Origin: an uncultured bacterium
GTDB taxonomy: Bacteria > Bacillota > Clostridia > Lachnospirales > Lachnospiraceae
DNA length: 64,000 nt
Direction: 5' to 3'
Assembly (NCBI GenBank): GCA_905215405.1
Contig: CAJMQE010000005.1
Coordinates: forward strand, 1-64,000
The notes beneath the pieces were generated by a model. The model had not been told where the DNA came from. It saw only the letters and a program-made list of their open reading frames with translations, and did not search any database. The translations under genes and the position numbers were made by a program. Position 1 is the stretch's first letter, and each line of letters opens with the position of its first letter. Of this stretch, positions 35,248 to 43,178 are shown piece after piece.

Positions 35248-37086
35248 TTATTTTACTACAATGTCCGTTCCATATTCTTTCAAAAATATCTGACGGTACT
35301 TTTCATAAGTATCCTTCGGATCTTTTCTCATGGTCGTTTCATGTAATACCCACATATCTGTATCAACGATACAGCCGATCTGCAAACCATTTCTGGCAAA
35401 CTCCAGTCCCTGTGATATATCATAAAAATGCCATCCGTCGAACAGATCCTCTCTCCAGCGAATATCCTCCTTTGTAACAAGCAGAATCCCATCTAGGCTC
35501 TGTACCGGTGCATACCCCTGTTTCTGATATTTTTCAAACTTTGCTCTTTTAACAGCTGACTCTTGGTCTTCTTTATTACCTTCTCTGTTGCCTTCTTTAT
35601 TACCTTTTCTATTACATTCTTTATTACCATTTTTATCAGAAAGTGCCTCTGCCAGACTGTTGGATGCCAGCATTGTCAAAATAGCCTCCTGATAACAGGT
35701 CATACAGAGTCCATCACGGTCCGCTTTCCACCATACCGCGTCCGCCTCCAGCTTTTCACAACCGGCAATTCCCAGCATTGCCGGAGCATTTTCCTGCTGC
35801 ATCATAGCCACTACGTCCTGAATAAATGCAGGATGAATCAGAAATGTATCATGATGCATATAGGTCTTATACTTTGCATTACTTCGATTCATCGCATAAT
35901 TATAAGCCGCAGCCATACCTGGCGCATTCCACACAACAAGAACCTCTGCTGTCCACCCTTTGGGAATGATCAGATGTCTGAGATAAATAATGACTTCTTC
36001 ACTATAAAGTTTGTCATTGGAGCAGAAAATGAACGCCATCTTTTTGCTGTCCTTTTTATGCTCTACCTCTACCGATTCTTTTTGTTCTTTATAATTCAGA
36101 TGCGTGATCTGTAACTGATTATCCTCACATTTCGTAAACTGTTCTGTCCAAAAAATATATCCTGCATACTTTTTCCCATACTGATGGTCAAATGCAGCAT
36201 AGTTTTCCAGCAACTGAATCTGTTCCTCACTAATTGCCTTCTCTTCTACCAGCCCATCATGCAGCTTAATAAGCATATCTGAAAAGAGCCAGTCCGGAAC
36301 ACTGTATTTTGTGACTACGACCAGCATATCCACGGAAATATCATGCTTTTCCATATAAGAGCAAAGTGCTCTCATACTTTCCGGCAGACCGAACCATACA
36401 CGTCTGATATAGAATTTCAAATTTGTATAATGTTGCTTAAATGTTGCAAGGTCAAAGCGATATACAGCTGATTTATCGTGCTCTCTGCCCGTATTTTCAT
36501 TGCAGAGCGTAACTTCCAGCTGCATGTATAACAACAGATTATTTTCTGTCAGAAAGATCCTGCCAAGTTCCTGATCGTCATGAAAGAGATACTTTCCGAG
36601 GAACTCCGATGTTTTATGAACTTCCCCCATACGGATTCTATCCCGGATCACATCTTCAAGCGCAACACCAAGTCGATATGAAGAAATTTCTTCTCCTGTC
36701 CCACAGTTTTCAGCCATATCCGCAATTATCTGACGGTCCTGGTTATCCGTACATAAAAAAAGCGCCAGTTGATAGAGAATACTTGCATGTTCTGCATCCC
36801 CTGCTGCCTGTCTGTGTTGTGCCCGCATCAAATAGAGTTCATAGTTATTACAGTCCTTCTGCAATGTTTCCAGAATCAGCCTGTCGCTTTTCTGTTCTTC
36901 TCCCATCTGATAGAGAATCTCGGCCTCATAAATATATTTTTCTATGCCTTCCTGTCCTGTCTGAATCCATTCTTCACACAATCGTCTGGCTTCATCAAGC
37001 GCTCCGGCAGACAGACAAATATTTATCTGCTCCTCATATGAATTCTCCGCTTTCACCTCTGTATCTTTCACGTTTTTCTCCTTCAC
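35248..37086 (-). CDS. TPR protein fused to PF13712-type glycosyltransferase
   Basis: This 612-residue protein has an N-terminal helical/TPR region (about 1-135, including LYLMRAQHRQAAGDAEHASILYQLALF) and a middle region of about 140-340. The C-terminal PF13712-type glycosyltransferase shows MAFIFCSNDKLYSEE, AAAYNYAMNRSNAKYKTYMHHDTFLIH near 410, DGILLVTKEDIRWREDL and WHFYDISQGLEF. Residues 482-506 are an in-frame 12-bp repeat insert (GNKE/NRKG/GNRE units) inside the catalytic domain. The start overlaps the GT2 stop as GTGA. An alternative GTG at 37071 has AAGGAG six bases before it and may be the true start. Confidence 0.7.
   Translation of the reverse strand: MKEKNVKDTEVKAENSYEEQINICLSAGALDEARRLCEEWIQTGQEGIEKYIYEAEILYQMGEEQKSDRLILETLQKDCNNYELYLMRAQHRQAAGDAEHASILYQLALFLCTDNQDRQIIADMAENCGTGEEISSYRLGVALEDVIRDRIRMGEVHKTSEFLGKYLFHDDQELGRIFLTENNLLLYMQLEVTLCNENTGREHDKSAVYRFDLATFKQHYTNLKFYIRRVWFGLPESMRALCSYMEKHDISVDMLVVVTKYSVPDWLFSDMLIKLHDGLVEEKAISEEQIQLLENYAAFDHQYGKKYAGYIFWTEQFTKCEDNQLQITHLNYKEQKESVEVEHKKDSKKMAFIFCSNDKLYSEEVIIYLRHLIIPKGWTAEVLVVWNAPGMAAAYNYAMNRSNAKYKTYMHHDTFLIHPAFIQDVVAMMQQENAPAMLGIAGCEKLEADAVWWKADRDGLCMTCYQEAILTMLASNSLAEALSDKNGNKECNRKGNKEGNREGNKEDQESAVKRAKFEKYQKQGYAPVQSLDGILLVTKEDIRWREDLFDGWHFYDISQGLEFARNGLQIGCIVDTDMWVLHETTMRKDPKDTYEKYRQIFLKEYGTDIVVK
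35569..35640. repeat. In-frame 12-bp tandem array
   Basis: Six contiguous 12-base units related to TTCTTTATTACC encode, on the minus strand, four-residue units such as GNKE, GNRE and NRKG. They sit inside the glycosyltransferase domain between conserved blocks, so they probably form a surface loop. Confidence 0.8.
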
Positions 37087-38096
37087 TTTCCATTTCCGCT
37101 GTTCATGCCCAGCACCAGTCCTACAAGCTGTTGTGGGTCATAATCATTTGCTTCAGCGATTGCAAGATCATCCTGCTCTATTTTTTCTCTGATATAAGGA
37201 TTATCATATCCTGCTGTCACATACTTTTTGCGCATATTCGCCAGTTCCTGCAGTTTCTGTAAATGTTCCTCATCACATTTTCCCTGCTGCTTCATATCAC
37301 TCAATGCCATAATTACCGCATATACATACATCTGTGTCTGTTGGTATTCAACTGCCTGTCTGATCTCCTTATACTTTGGCAACGACATTTCACGATCAGC
37401 AATTCCCTGCATTGCACTAAGAATACTGTCACAATAACGTTTCCAGTCTTTTGTTGATGACAGGGAATCCTCCGTACTTGTATACTGGTACAATACTTCC
37501 TTTACATTTGCAATAGAATCGGCTACTGAAAACAAATAAGTCAGAATATCAGCATCTTCCAGCACATATTCCGGACGAAATCTGCAATTATTATCAAAAA
37601 TAAGGGCCTTTCTGAATATTTTGCTCACAAGATATCCACCTGAAACGATCAGCTGACTCCTTTTATCCCCATTTAATGCGCCACACAGTTCATCTGATGT
37701 GTACAAATATGCCTGCTGTTCCTTTTCAAAATAGAATCCGCTGTCAACGATATCACAGTCCTGCTTTTTTGCTTCCATATATAATTTCTCATACATATGA
37801 ACATCGACACAATCATCACTGTCCACAAATCCGATATATTCACCTTTTGCTGATTCGATTCCAAGATTTCTTGCATTGCCCGGTCCCCTGTTTTCTTTTA
37901 GATCAATGATCTTTACCTTTTCGGGGAACTGCTGCTGTGCAGCCTGCATAATCTGCAGACTTCTATCTGTAGAACAATCATTGACCAGAATCACTTCTAT
38001 TTCTGCCAGTGTCTGATTCAGCAGATTTCCAAGGCATCTGGCCAGATACTGTTCCGCATTATAGACCGGAACAATTACCGATACTTTATATTCCAT
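37083..38096 (-). CDS. GT2 glycosyltransferase
   Basis: The 337-residue enzyme has a complete GT-A core: VSVIVPVYNAEQYLARCL, IEVILVNDCSTDRS, RGPGNARNLGI and FVDSDDCVDVHMYEKLY near 95. It is the closest relative of the protein at 11329, which lacks part of this core. ATG 38096 is chosen because TTGGAGA lies seven bases before it; an earlier in-frame ATG at 38141 has none. It is translationally coupled to the TPR-GT downstream. Its role in flagellin glycan assembly is inferred from context. Confidence 0.8.
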   Translation of the reverse strand: MEYKVSVIVPVYNAEQYLARCLGNLLNQTLAEIEVILVNDCSTDRSLQIMQAAQQQFPEKVKIIDLKENRGPGNARNLGIESAKGEYIGFVDSDDCVDVHMYEKLYMEAKKQDCDIVDSGFYFEKEQQAYLYTSDELCGALNGDKRSQLIVSGGYLVSKIFRKALIFDNNCRFRPEYVLEDADILTYLFSVADSIANVKEVLYQYTSTEDSLSSTKDWKRYCDSILSAMQGIADREMSLPKYKEIRQAVEYQQTQMYVYAVIMALSDMKQQGKCDEEHLQKLQELANMRKKYVTAGYDNPYIREKIEQDDLAIAEANDYDPQQLVGLVLGMNSGNGK

Positions 38097-38245
38097 TCTT
38101 TTTCTCCAACATTTCCAATTAGTTTTGCTTTCACGATACACATATTTCTCTATTTTAAACCAAAATCGGCTTTATTGTTCATTTTCTGCATTTTCTGTCT
38201 TTTACCGGTCATCGATTCCTCTTGCGCTTATTTCCCAACCATACA

Positions 38246-39415
38246 TTAAGAATTCATGACAATTTCAAGAATTTCCTGTAGACGTTTCTTATAATCATGA
38301 AATTCCTTTACTTTGCCATAACCATTATCTGCAATCTGCTGTCTCTGCGCATCATGTTTGAGATAATATCTGCATTTGCTGACCAGATCATCCTGACTTT
38401 CAAAGTATACAAAATCCTCATCCGGTGTAAAATGACGTAGAAAATCTTCCTGATACGTACTCACTAGAAATCCATGAGAGCCCATAATATCCATGGCTCG
38501 CAAAGGAATTCCTTTTTTGATCGTACGCAGTGCTATATTCAGATTGATCTTACTATAGCGGAACACATATGGCATATGATCATAGTAATCCACTGGCCCG
38601 CAGTTGTGGATCTGTGGTAGATCTGGAGTCTCATTGTAGGTATATAGATTGACATTTACCGCTTCTGATAATGCCTGAAGCAGACGAAATCTCTCCTTTT
38701 GGGCTATCTTTCTACCCAGAAAATAATCTGCATAAATGTATTCAATCGACTCTATGCCATCCGTGTTGGTCTTATAATTCACAATCTTCTGAAATTCTTC
38801 GACCACCTCTCTGGTCAGCAATTTCTGAATAAAATATTCTCCGTATACCTGCAGCTGACACTCCATAATTCCATCCAGATAGCCTCTGATCTTATCTGGT
38901 AACTGTTCTGCATATCGGTCATAGAGATTATGTTTCTCATTGTACATAGAACCAACAAAGGCCACATCTCCATGAAATCTTTCTTCCATCGCACGTCCAT
39001 AGGCCATTCCTTCGATTCGATCCATATTTACTGCCAGCGGCATATAATAGACTGTATTAATTCCACCATTCTTCAATTCAAAATACTGGGAACTGTCGAA
39101 CAGAAAAATGTAATTGCACTGGTTCACGACCGAACAGCTGTAAAGAGAGACCAGCGGATTATCATATACAATGGATACATATTTCAAATCATGTTTCTTA
39201 CAATTATTTGATACGATCGGACGAAAATTAATTGTAAAAACAAGATCATACCGTTCATTTTCCACTACTTTAGCAAATGCTTCATCAAACTCAGCATTTA
39301 CTCTCTCACTAATTCTCTGATCATCAATACATTTACAGGTATGTCCGAGTTTTGTCAGACAATCCACGATATCTTCCGTTCCAAAACCCTTCCAGTTCCA
39401 GATTAAAATCTTCAT
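38246..39415 (-). CDS. DUF3880/CgeB-type glycosyltransferase
   Basis: The 389-residue protein is the fourth DUF3880/CgeB-type transferase: ILIWNWKGFGTEDIVDCL, FTINFRPIVSNNCKKH, KINLNIALRTIKKGIPLRAMDIMGSHGF near 300 and YYLKHDAQRQ. It begins one base after the neuB stop (39417), so it is co-transcribed with neuB. That link makes it a candidate for a transferase that acts before or after the nonulosonate is added. Confidence 0.75.
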   Translation of the reverse strand: MKILIWNWKGFGTEDIVDCLTKLGHTCKCIDDQRISERVNAEFDEAFAKVVENERYDLVFTINFRPIVSNNCKKHDLKYVSIVYDNPLVSLYSCSVVNQCNYIFLFDSSQYFELKNGGINTVYYMPLAVNMDRIEGMAYGRAMEERFHGDVAFVGSMYNEKHNLYDRYAEQLPDKIRGYLDGIMECQLQVYGEYFIQKLLTREVVEEFQKIVNYKTNTDGIESIEYIYADYFLGRKIAQKERFRLLQALSEAVNVNLYTYNETPDLPQIHNCGPVDYYDHMPYVFRYSKINLNIALRTIKKGIPLRAMDIMGSHGFLVSTYQEDFLRHFTPDEDFVYFESQDDLVSKCRYYLKHDAQRQQIADNGYGKVKEFHDYKKRLQEILEIVMNS

Positions 39416-39416
39416 A

Positions 39417-40460
39417 TTACTTACCTATCATTGCTCTTGTCAGCTGCACATCCTGTGCAATGTCACAGGTTGCTGTTTTTCCAAGCAGTCCTTCAAATTC
39501 TTCTGCAGGTATTTCACCTGTCCCAGGTCTCTTGACCCAGATATTCTCCATTGTAAATTTTTCCCCTTTGGCAACTGGTCCGATTGAAACTGCTGTTGCA
39601 AATGCAAAATCAATTGTGACCTGTTCCTGTGATACAGCTGCCTTTGTTCCTCCCAGCATCTTTGGTACCTCGTCCGCAGCTGCCAGAAGTTCCTTTAATT
39701 TCTGTTCGTCCATTGAACATACGATATCAGGACCAGTCCGTTCCATCTTATCTGTGAAATGTCTTTCTACGAGAGATGCACCCAGTGCCATAGCCGCTAT
39801 ACAGGCATTATTGTTCAAAGAATGATCAGAAAGTCCGATTGGCACACCTTTGAACTCTTCCATCATTGCCGTCATTGCTCCAAGGCGGATCAATGCTGGA
39901 TCGGTCGGATACAAATTTGTCGTGTGCATCAACGCATAAGGTACGCTATATTTCTCCAAAATATTTACAGTCTTGGCAATTGCGGGAATATCATTCATAC
40001 CAGTTGATACGATCATTGGCTTATGAAACTTCGCAATATGCTCGATCAGTGGGTAATTATTGAGTTCTCCTGATCCGATCTTGTATGCTTTTACGCCGAA
40101 TTTTTCCAGCCTGTCCGCTGCAGCTCTTGAAAACGGTGTACTCAAAAATACCATTCCAAGGCTCTCCGTATACTCCATCAGTTCCTTTTCTTCCTCTTCT
40201 GAAAGTGCACAGCGTGCCATGATATCGTATATAGAATCATTAGAATTTCCAGGAATTACTTTCTTTGCGACAGAACACATTTCATCTTCCACAATATGTG
40301 TCTGGTGCTTGATCAGACGTGCACCAGCTCTATGTGCTGCATCTACCATTTCTTTTGCAACCGCAAGACTTCCCTCATGATTGATTCCAATTTCCGGAAT
40401 AACAAGTGGTCTGCAACCTTTTCCTATCTCTATCTGTCCTATTTTCACAATTCTGTCCAT
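39417..40460 (-). CDS. neuB: NeuB-type nonulosonate synthase
   Basis: This 347-residue enzyme condenses phosphoenolpyruvate with an N-acetylated hexose to make a nine-carbon sugar acid. It shows the TIM-barrel NeuB landmarks: VIPEIGINHEGSL near 20, KHQTHIVEDEM, FSRAAADRLEKFGVKAYKIGSGELNNYPLIEHI, GLSDHSLNN near 210 and VERHFTDK. The C-terminal 60 residues form the SAF antifreeze-like domain (GEKFTMENIWVKRPGTGEIPA). It could be Neu5Ac or legionaminate synthase; sequence reading alone cannot decide. The ribosome-binding site is weak (GGATAAAG). It is divergent from neuC, and the DUF3880 gene downstream is in the same unit. Confidence 0.9.
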   Translation of the reverse strand: MDRIVKIGQIEIGKGCRPLVIPEIGINHEGSLAVAKEMVDAAHRAGARLIKHQTHIVEDEMCSVAKKVIPGNSNDSIYDIMARCALSEEEEKELMEYTESLGMVFLSTPFSRAAADRLEKFGVKAYKIGSGELNNYPLIEHIAKFHKPMIVSTGMNDIPAIAKTVNILEKYSVPYALMHTTNLYPTDPALIRLGAMTAMMEEFKGVPIGLSDHSLNNNACIAAMALGASLVERHFTDKMERTGPDIVCSMDEQKLKELLAAADEVPKMLGGTKAAVSQEQVTIDFAFATAVSIGPVAKGEKFTMENIWVKRPGTGEIPAEEFEGLLGKTATCDIAQDVQLTRAMIGK

Positions 40461-40703
40461 TTATCTTTATCCATACCTAATTCGACAGTTCCCACTTTTT
40501 GTCCGGTTCTTTCGATCTTATTCCGGTATGGCTCCTTTCCGCCTCTATTTTTCTCTATCCTTTATTATACCTTAAAGTCAGCTGTTACTCAATTTGTTCC
40601 TGTTTCTTTCAATTGGTAATTTTCTGCTTGTCCTGTTCTTCACTGGCTTCCTATCTCTTTTCAAGCATTCATCGCACTCCGGTTGTGCTTTTGGGATGCT
40701 CTA

Positions 40704-40835
40704 TGCTCTCATAGGTCTGCACTTATGGATTTTACACTCATAGGCCTGCCCTCACGGATCTGCTATCATTGGCCTACTCTCATGAATCTGCCCTCACGGA
40801 TCTGCTCTCCTCTGATTGACCTGCTCTCATGAATC
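40704..40835. repeat. Degenerate 14-bp tandem array, nine units
   Basis: Nine units related to TGCCCTCACGGATC or TGCTCTCATGAATC occur in tandem. Seven are exactly 14 bases, one is 15 and one is 19. Two copies of TGCCCTCACGGATC are identical. The array is GC-richer than its surroundings and lies between divergent promoters. Confidence 0.8.
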
Positions 40836-40894
40836 ATATCCCTCATCTGTCAGACGTACAAAGGGTCTTCCCATGTTTTCATAGACTTATTCCC

Positions 40895-40954
40895 TATATT
40901 TTTCGACAAAAAAGCCGATATACTATATAGTTTTTTACACATTTAAGCTATAAT
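40895..40954 (+). promoter_or_regulatory. Candidate sigma-28 and sigma-A promoters for neuC-neuA
   Basis: A perfect sigma-28 -10 element GCCGATAT is at 40914-40921, with TATA instead of TAAA 15 bases upstream (40895-40898). A separate TATAAT at 40949-40954 suggests a sigma-A start with a weak -35. A sigma-28 link would tie sugar synthesis to filament assembly. Confidence 0.45.
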
Positions 40955-41041
40955 ATCTGTAAATACCAGAATAAAATCACTCTGGCATCTTACAGATCCT
41001 ATTGATAGAAGATGAATCATTATTATAAATAAGGGAAAGCA

Positions 41042-42184
41042 GTGTACCAGATGAAGAAAATTTTATTTATTACCGGAACAAGAGCCGATTATGGAAAGAT
41101 CAAATCCCTGATTCGTGCGATTGAAGATTCCAGTCAGTATGAAGCCTACGTCTACGTTTCCGGCATGCATTTACTCGAAAAATACGGAAGCACTTATCAC
41201 GAAGTGCTAAAAGATAACTATACAAATGTATTTGTGGCCCTTGGGCAGCATTACTCGACCAGTATGAGCTACAATCTAGGTGATGTAATCTGTAATCTGA
41301 CCGGTTATGTAGAAAATATCAGGCCCGACATGATCCTTGTACATGGTGACCGCATTGACGCTCTTGCGGGTGCAATCGTCGGTGCATTTAACAATATTCT
41401 TGTCGGTCATATCGAAGGTGGTGAAATTAGCGGCACTATTGATGATTCAATTCGTCACGCTATTTCCAAGTTTGCGCATCTGCATTTTGTATCCAATGAA
41501 GAAGCCAGAAAACGACTGATCCAGCTCGGAGAAGATACCAGCCACATCCATGTAATTGGCTCTCCGGATATTGATCTGATGCTCTCACCAGATCTGCCAG
41601 CAAAACAAACAGCGCTCGATTACTACAATATTCCATTTCAACATTATGGAATCTTTATGTATCATCCAGTCACGACAGAATACGAGGTCGTTGGCAACCA
41701 TATTCAGGCTGTTGTGGATGCCCTGATCCAATCTGATCAAAATTACATCGTTATTTATCCAAATAACGACCTTGGAACAGAAGTCATTTTAAATGAATAC
41801 AAACGCTTTGAAGGAAGGACGAACTTCCGTGTCTTTCCATCCATTCGATTTGAATACTTTTTGACGCTTCTCAAAAATGCTGATTTTATGATCGGCAACA
41901 GTAGTGCCGGTATTCGCGAAACAGGCATATACGGCATTCCATCCATTGACATTGGCACCCGCCAGAAGAACCGCTATAATCCAGCTATTTTAAAGAATAT
42001 ACAATCAGTTCCAGAAGACACGGAAGCCATTTTGCATGCGATTGCCCACACCGATAGTCATCGTTTTCAGGGTGGTGGCTTTGGTCTTGGCAACAGTACA
42101 GAAGCTTTTATGCATATACTAAATTCTACTGACCTCTGGTCGAAGAATCTGCAGAAACATTTTGTCGATCTGGGCGAACTTTAA
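41042..42184 (+). CDS. neuC: UDP-GlcNAc 2-epimerase (hydrolysing), NeuC family
   Basis: The 380-residue protein is of the NeuC/LegG type, which hydrolyses a UDP-sugar and epimerises C2 to give free ManNAc or its 6-deoxy analogue. Landmarks are ILFITGTRADYGKIKSLI, VHGDRIDALAGAIVGAFNNI, VGHIEGGEISGTIDDSIRHAISKFAHLHF near 135, VIGSPDIDL and MIGNSSAGIRETGIYGIPSIDIGTRQ near 285. GTG at 41042 is six bases after AGGGAAAGC; the ATG three codons later is too far from it. It forms a two-gene unit with neuA. Neu5Ac versus legionaminate precursor is unresolved. Confidence 0.85.
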   Translation: MYQMKKILFITGTRADYGKIKSLIRAIEDSSQYEAYVYVSGMHLLEKYGSTYHEVLKDNYTNVFVALGQHYSTSMSYNLGDVICNLTGYVENIRPDMILVHGDRIDALAGAIVGAFNNILVGHIEGGEISGTIDDSIRHAISKFAHLHFVSNEEARKRLIQLGEDTSHIHVIGSPDIDLMLSPDLPAKQTALDYYNIPFQHYGIFMYHPVTTEYEVVGNHIQAVVDALIQSDQNYIVIYPNNDLGTEVILNEYKRFEGRTNFRVFPSIRFEYFLTLLKNADFMIGNSSAGIRETGIYGIPSIDIGTRQKNRYNPAILKNIQSVPEDTEAILHAIAHTDSHRFQGGGFGLGNSTEAFMHILNSTDLWSKNLQKHFVDLGEL

Positions 42185-42238
42185 ACAGTATCTGTACAAA
42201 ATTCTGACTTTATAAATGATTGGAGATATGGAGATATT

Positions 42239-42934
42239 ATGTACCAGAATAGAAGAATTCTAGCTTTGATTCCTGCCCGTGGTGGAAGCAAAGGAATAAA
42301 AAATAAGAATATTATAGATTTGTGCGGCAAACCTCTTCTTTCCTATTCCGTGGAAAGTGGAATAAATAGTACCTATATTGATGATGTTGTCGTTACGACA
42401 GACAGCCCTACAATTGCAGATGTAGCAAAGAACTATGGTGCATGGGTTCCTTTTTTACGACCTGATGCTTTGGCTTTAGATACGTCAAAGACTATTGACT
42501 GTGTCCTGCATGCAGTGCGAACACTAGAAGATATGGGACATTCCTATGATCTTTGTGTTCTTCTGCAACCGACTCAGCCACTTCGTACCAGCGAAGATAT
42601 CGATCAGGCTATCCGAACTTTTTATGAGAAAAATGCGCAAAGTCTGGTATCCGTCTCACCCGTGAGCGATGCTCCAGTTCTGATTCGCCAGGTAAATGCA
42701 GATGGTACCCTTGTTCATCTGCTCAATCAATCCAGTACCGTAAGGCGACAGGATATGCAGCCCTACTATGTTGTAAATGGTTGTATCTACATCAACAGGA
42801 TCTGTGATCTCTGTGAAACAACAAGTTTTAATGATAATCAGACTGCTTTTGTGATGGCAGAAGATCACTCGGTAGATATCGATGCCCTTGCCGATCTGGC
42901 TGTAGCCAGATACTATCTGGAACAGAACAAATAA
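42239..42934 (+). CDS. neuA: CMP-nonulosonate cytidylyltransferase (NeuA family)
   Basis: This 231-residue enzyme activates the nonulosonate as its CMP ester using CTP. It shows ALIPARGGSKGIKNKNI at residues 9-25 for nucleotide binding, DDVVVTTDS, VLLQPTQPLRTSEDID and the C-terminal VDIDALADLAVA. Length and order match bacterial NeuA. GGAGATATT precedes the ATG. The gene is followed by a hairpin that faces the convergent maf gene. The CMP sugar made here is the expected donor for Maf. Confidence 0.9.
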   Translation: MYQNRRILALIPARGGSKGIKNKNIIDLCGKPLLSYSVESGINSTYIDDVVVTTDSPTIADVAKNYGAWVPFLRPDALALDTSKTIDCVLHAVRTLEDMGHSYDLCVLLQPTQPLRTSEDIDQAIRTFYEKNAQSLVSVSPVSDAPVLIRQVNADGTLVHLLNQSSTVRRQDMQPYYVVNGCIYINRICDLCETTSFNDNQTAFVMAEDHSVDIDALADLAVARYYLEQNK

Positions 42935-42984
42935 AAAATAACCCCATACCTATCTCTTTCCATTACGATAAAGGCATGGGGTTA
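42931..42984 (-). terminator. Hairpin terminator between convergent genes
   Basis: ATAACCCCAT (42938-42947) pairs perfectly with ATGGGGTTAT (42975-42984). On the minus strand it is followed by TTTTTTAT, so it serves the maf transcript better; on the plus strand the T-tract is poor. Confidence 0.65.
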
Positions 42985-42998
42985 TGTTCATATTATGT

Positions 42999-43178
42999 TT
43001 CCATTTATATTACCATTTATAGTTCTGTTTACAATTCCATCTATAATTCCGCTTAGATTTCTATCTACAGTTCTATTTTCAATTCCATCTATAGTTCCGT
43101 TTAGATTTCTATCTACAGTTCTATTTACAATTCCATCTATAGTTCCGTTTAGATTTATATCTACAGTTCTATTTATAT
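42999..43178. repeat. 12-bp tandem array with 48-bp higher-order unit, ends at the maf stop
   Basis: Fifteen contiguous 12-base units related to TTCYATYTAYAG fill exactly 180 bases. They form a 48-base higher-order repeat present about three times. The array ends one base before the maf stop codon (43179-43181), and the stop codon itself continues the motif. On the minus strand one frame is open through the array and would encode Asn-rich 16-residue repeats (NRTVDRNLNGTIDGIV). The plus strand is also open but hydrophobic. Confidence 0.85.

Larger units (their letters stand above)
40461..41041. other. Long divergent intergenic region between neuB and neuC
   Basis: This 580-base region has no gene. 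It contains a nine-unit 14-bp tandem array (40704-40835), a sigma-28-like box and a TATAAT facing neuC. No clear promoter for neuB was found. T-rich plus-strand tracts at 40500-40620 may hold the neuB promoter on the minus strand. Confidence 0.6.

Noticed and set aside
36609..37262. A 217-codon open frame on the plus strand
   Set aside because: It is antisense to the TPR-GT gene, has no ribosome-binding site or protein character, and mirrors the codon pattern of the real gene.
40704..40835. CRISPR array
   Set aside because: The 14-base units are contiguous, with no spacers, and no cas gene is near.
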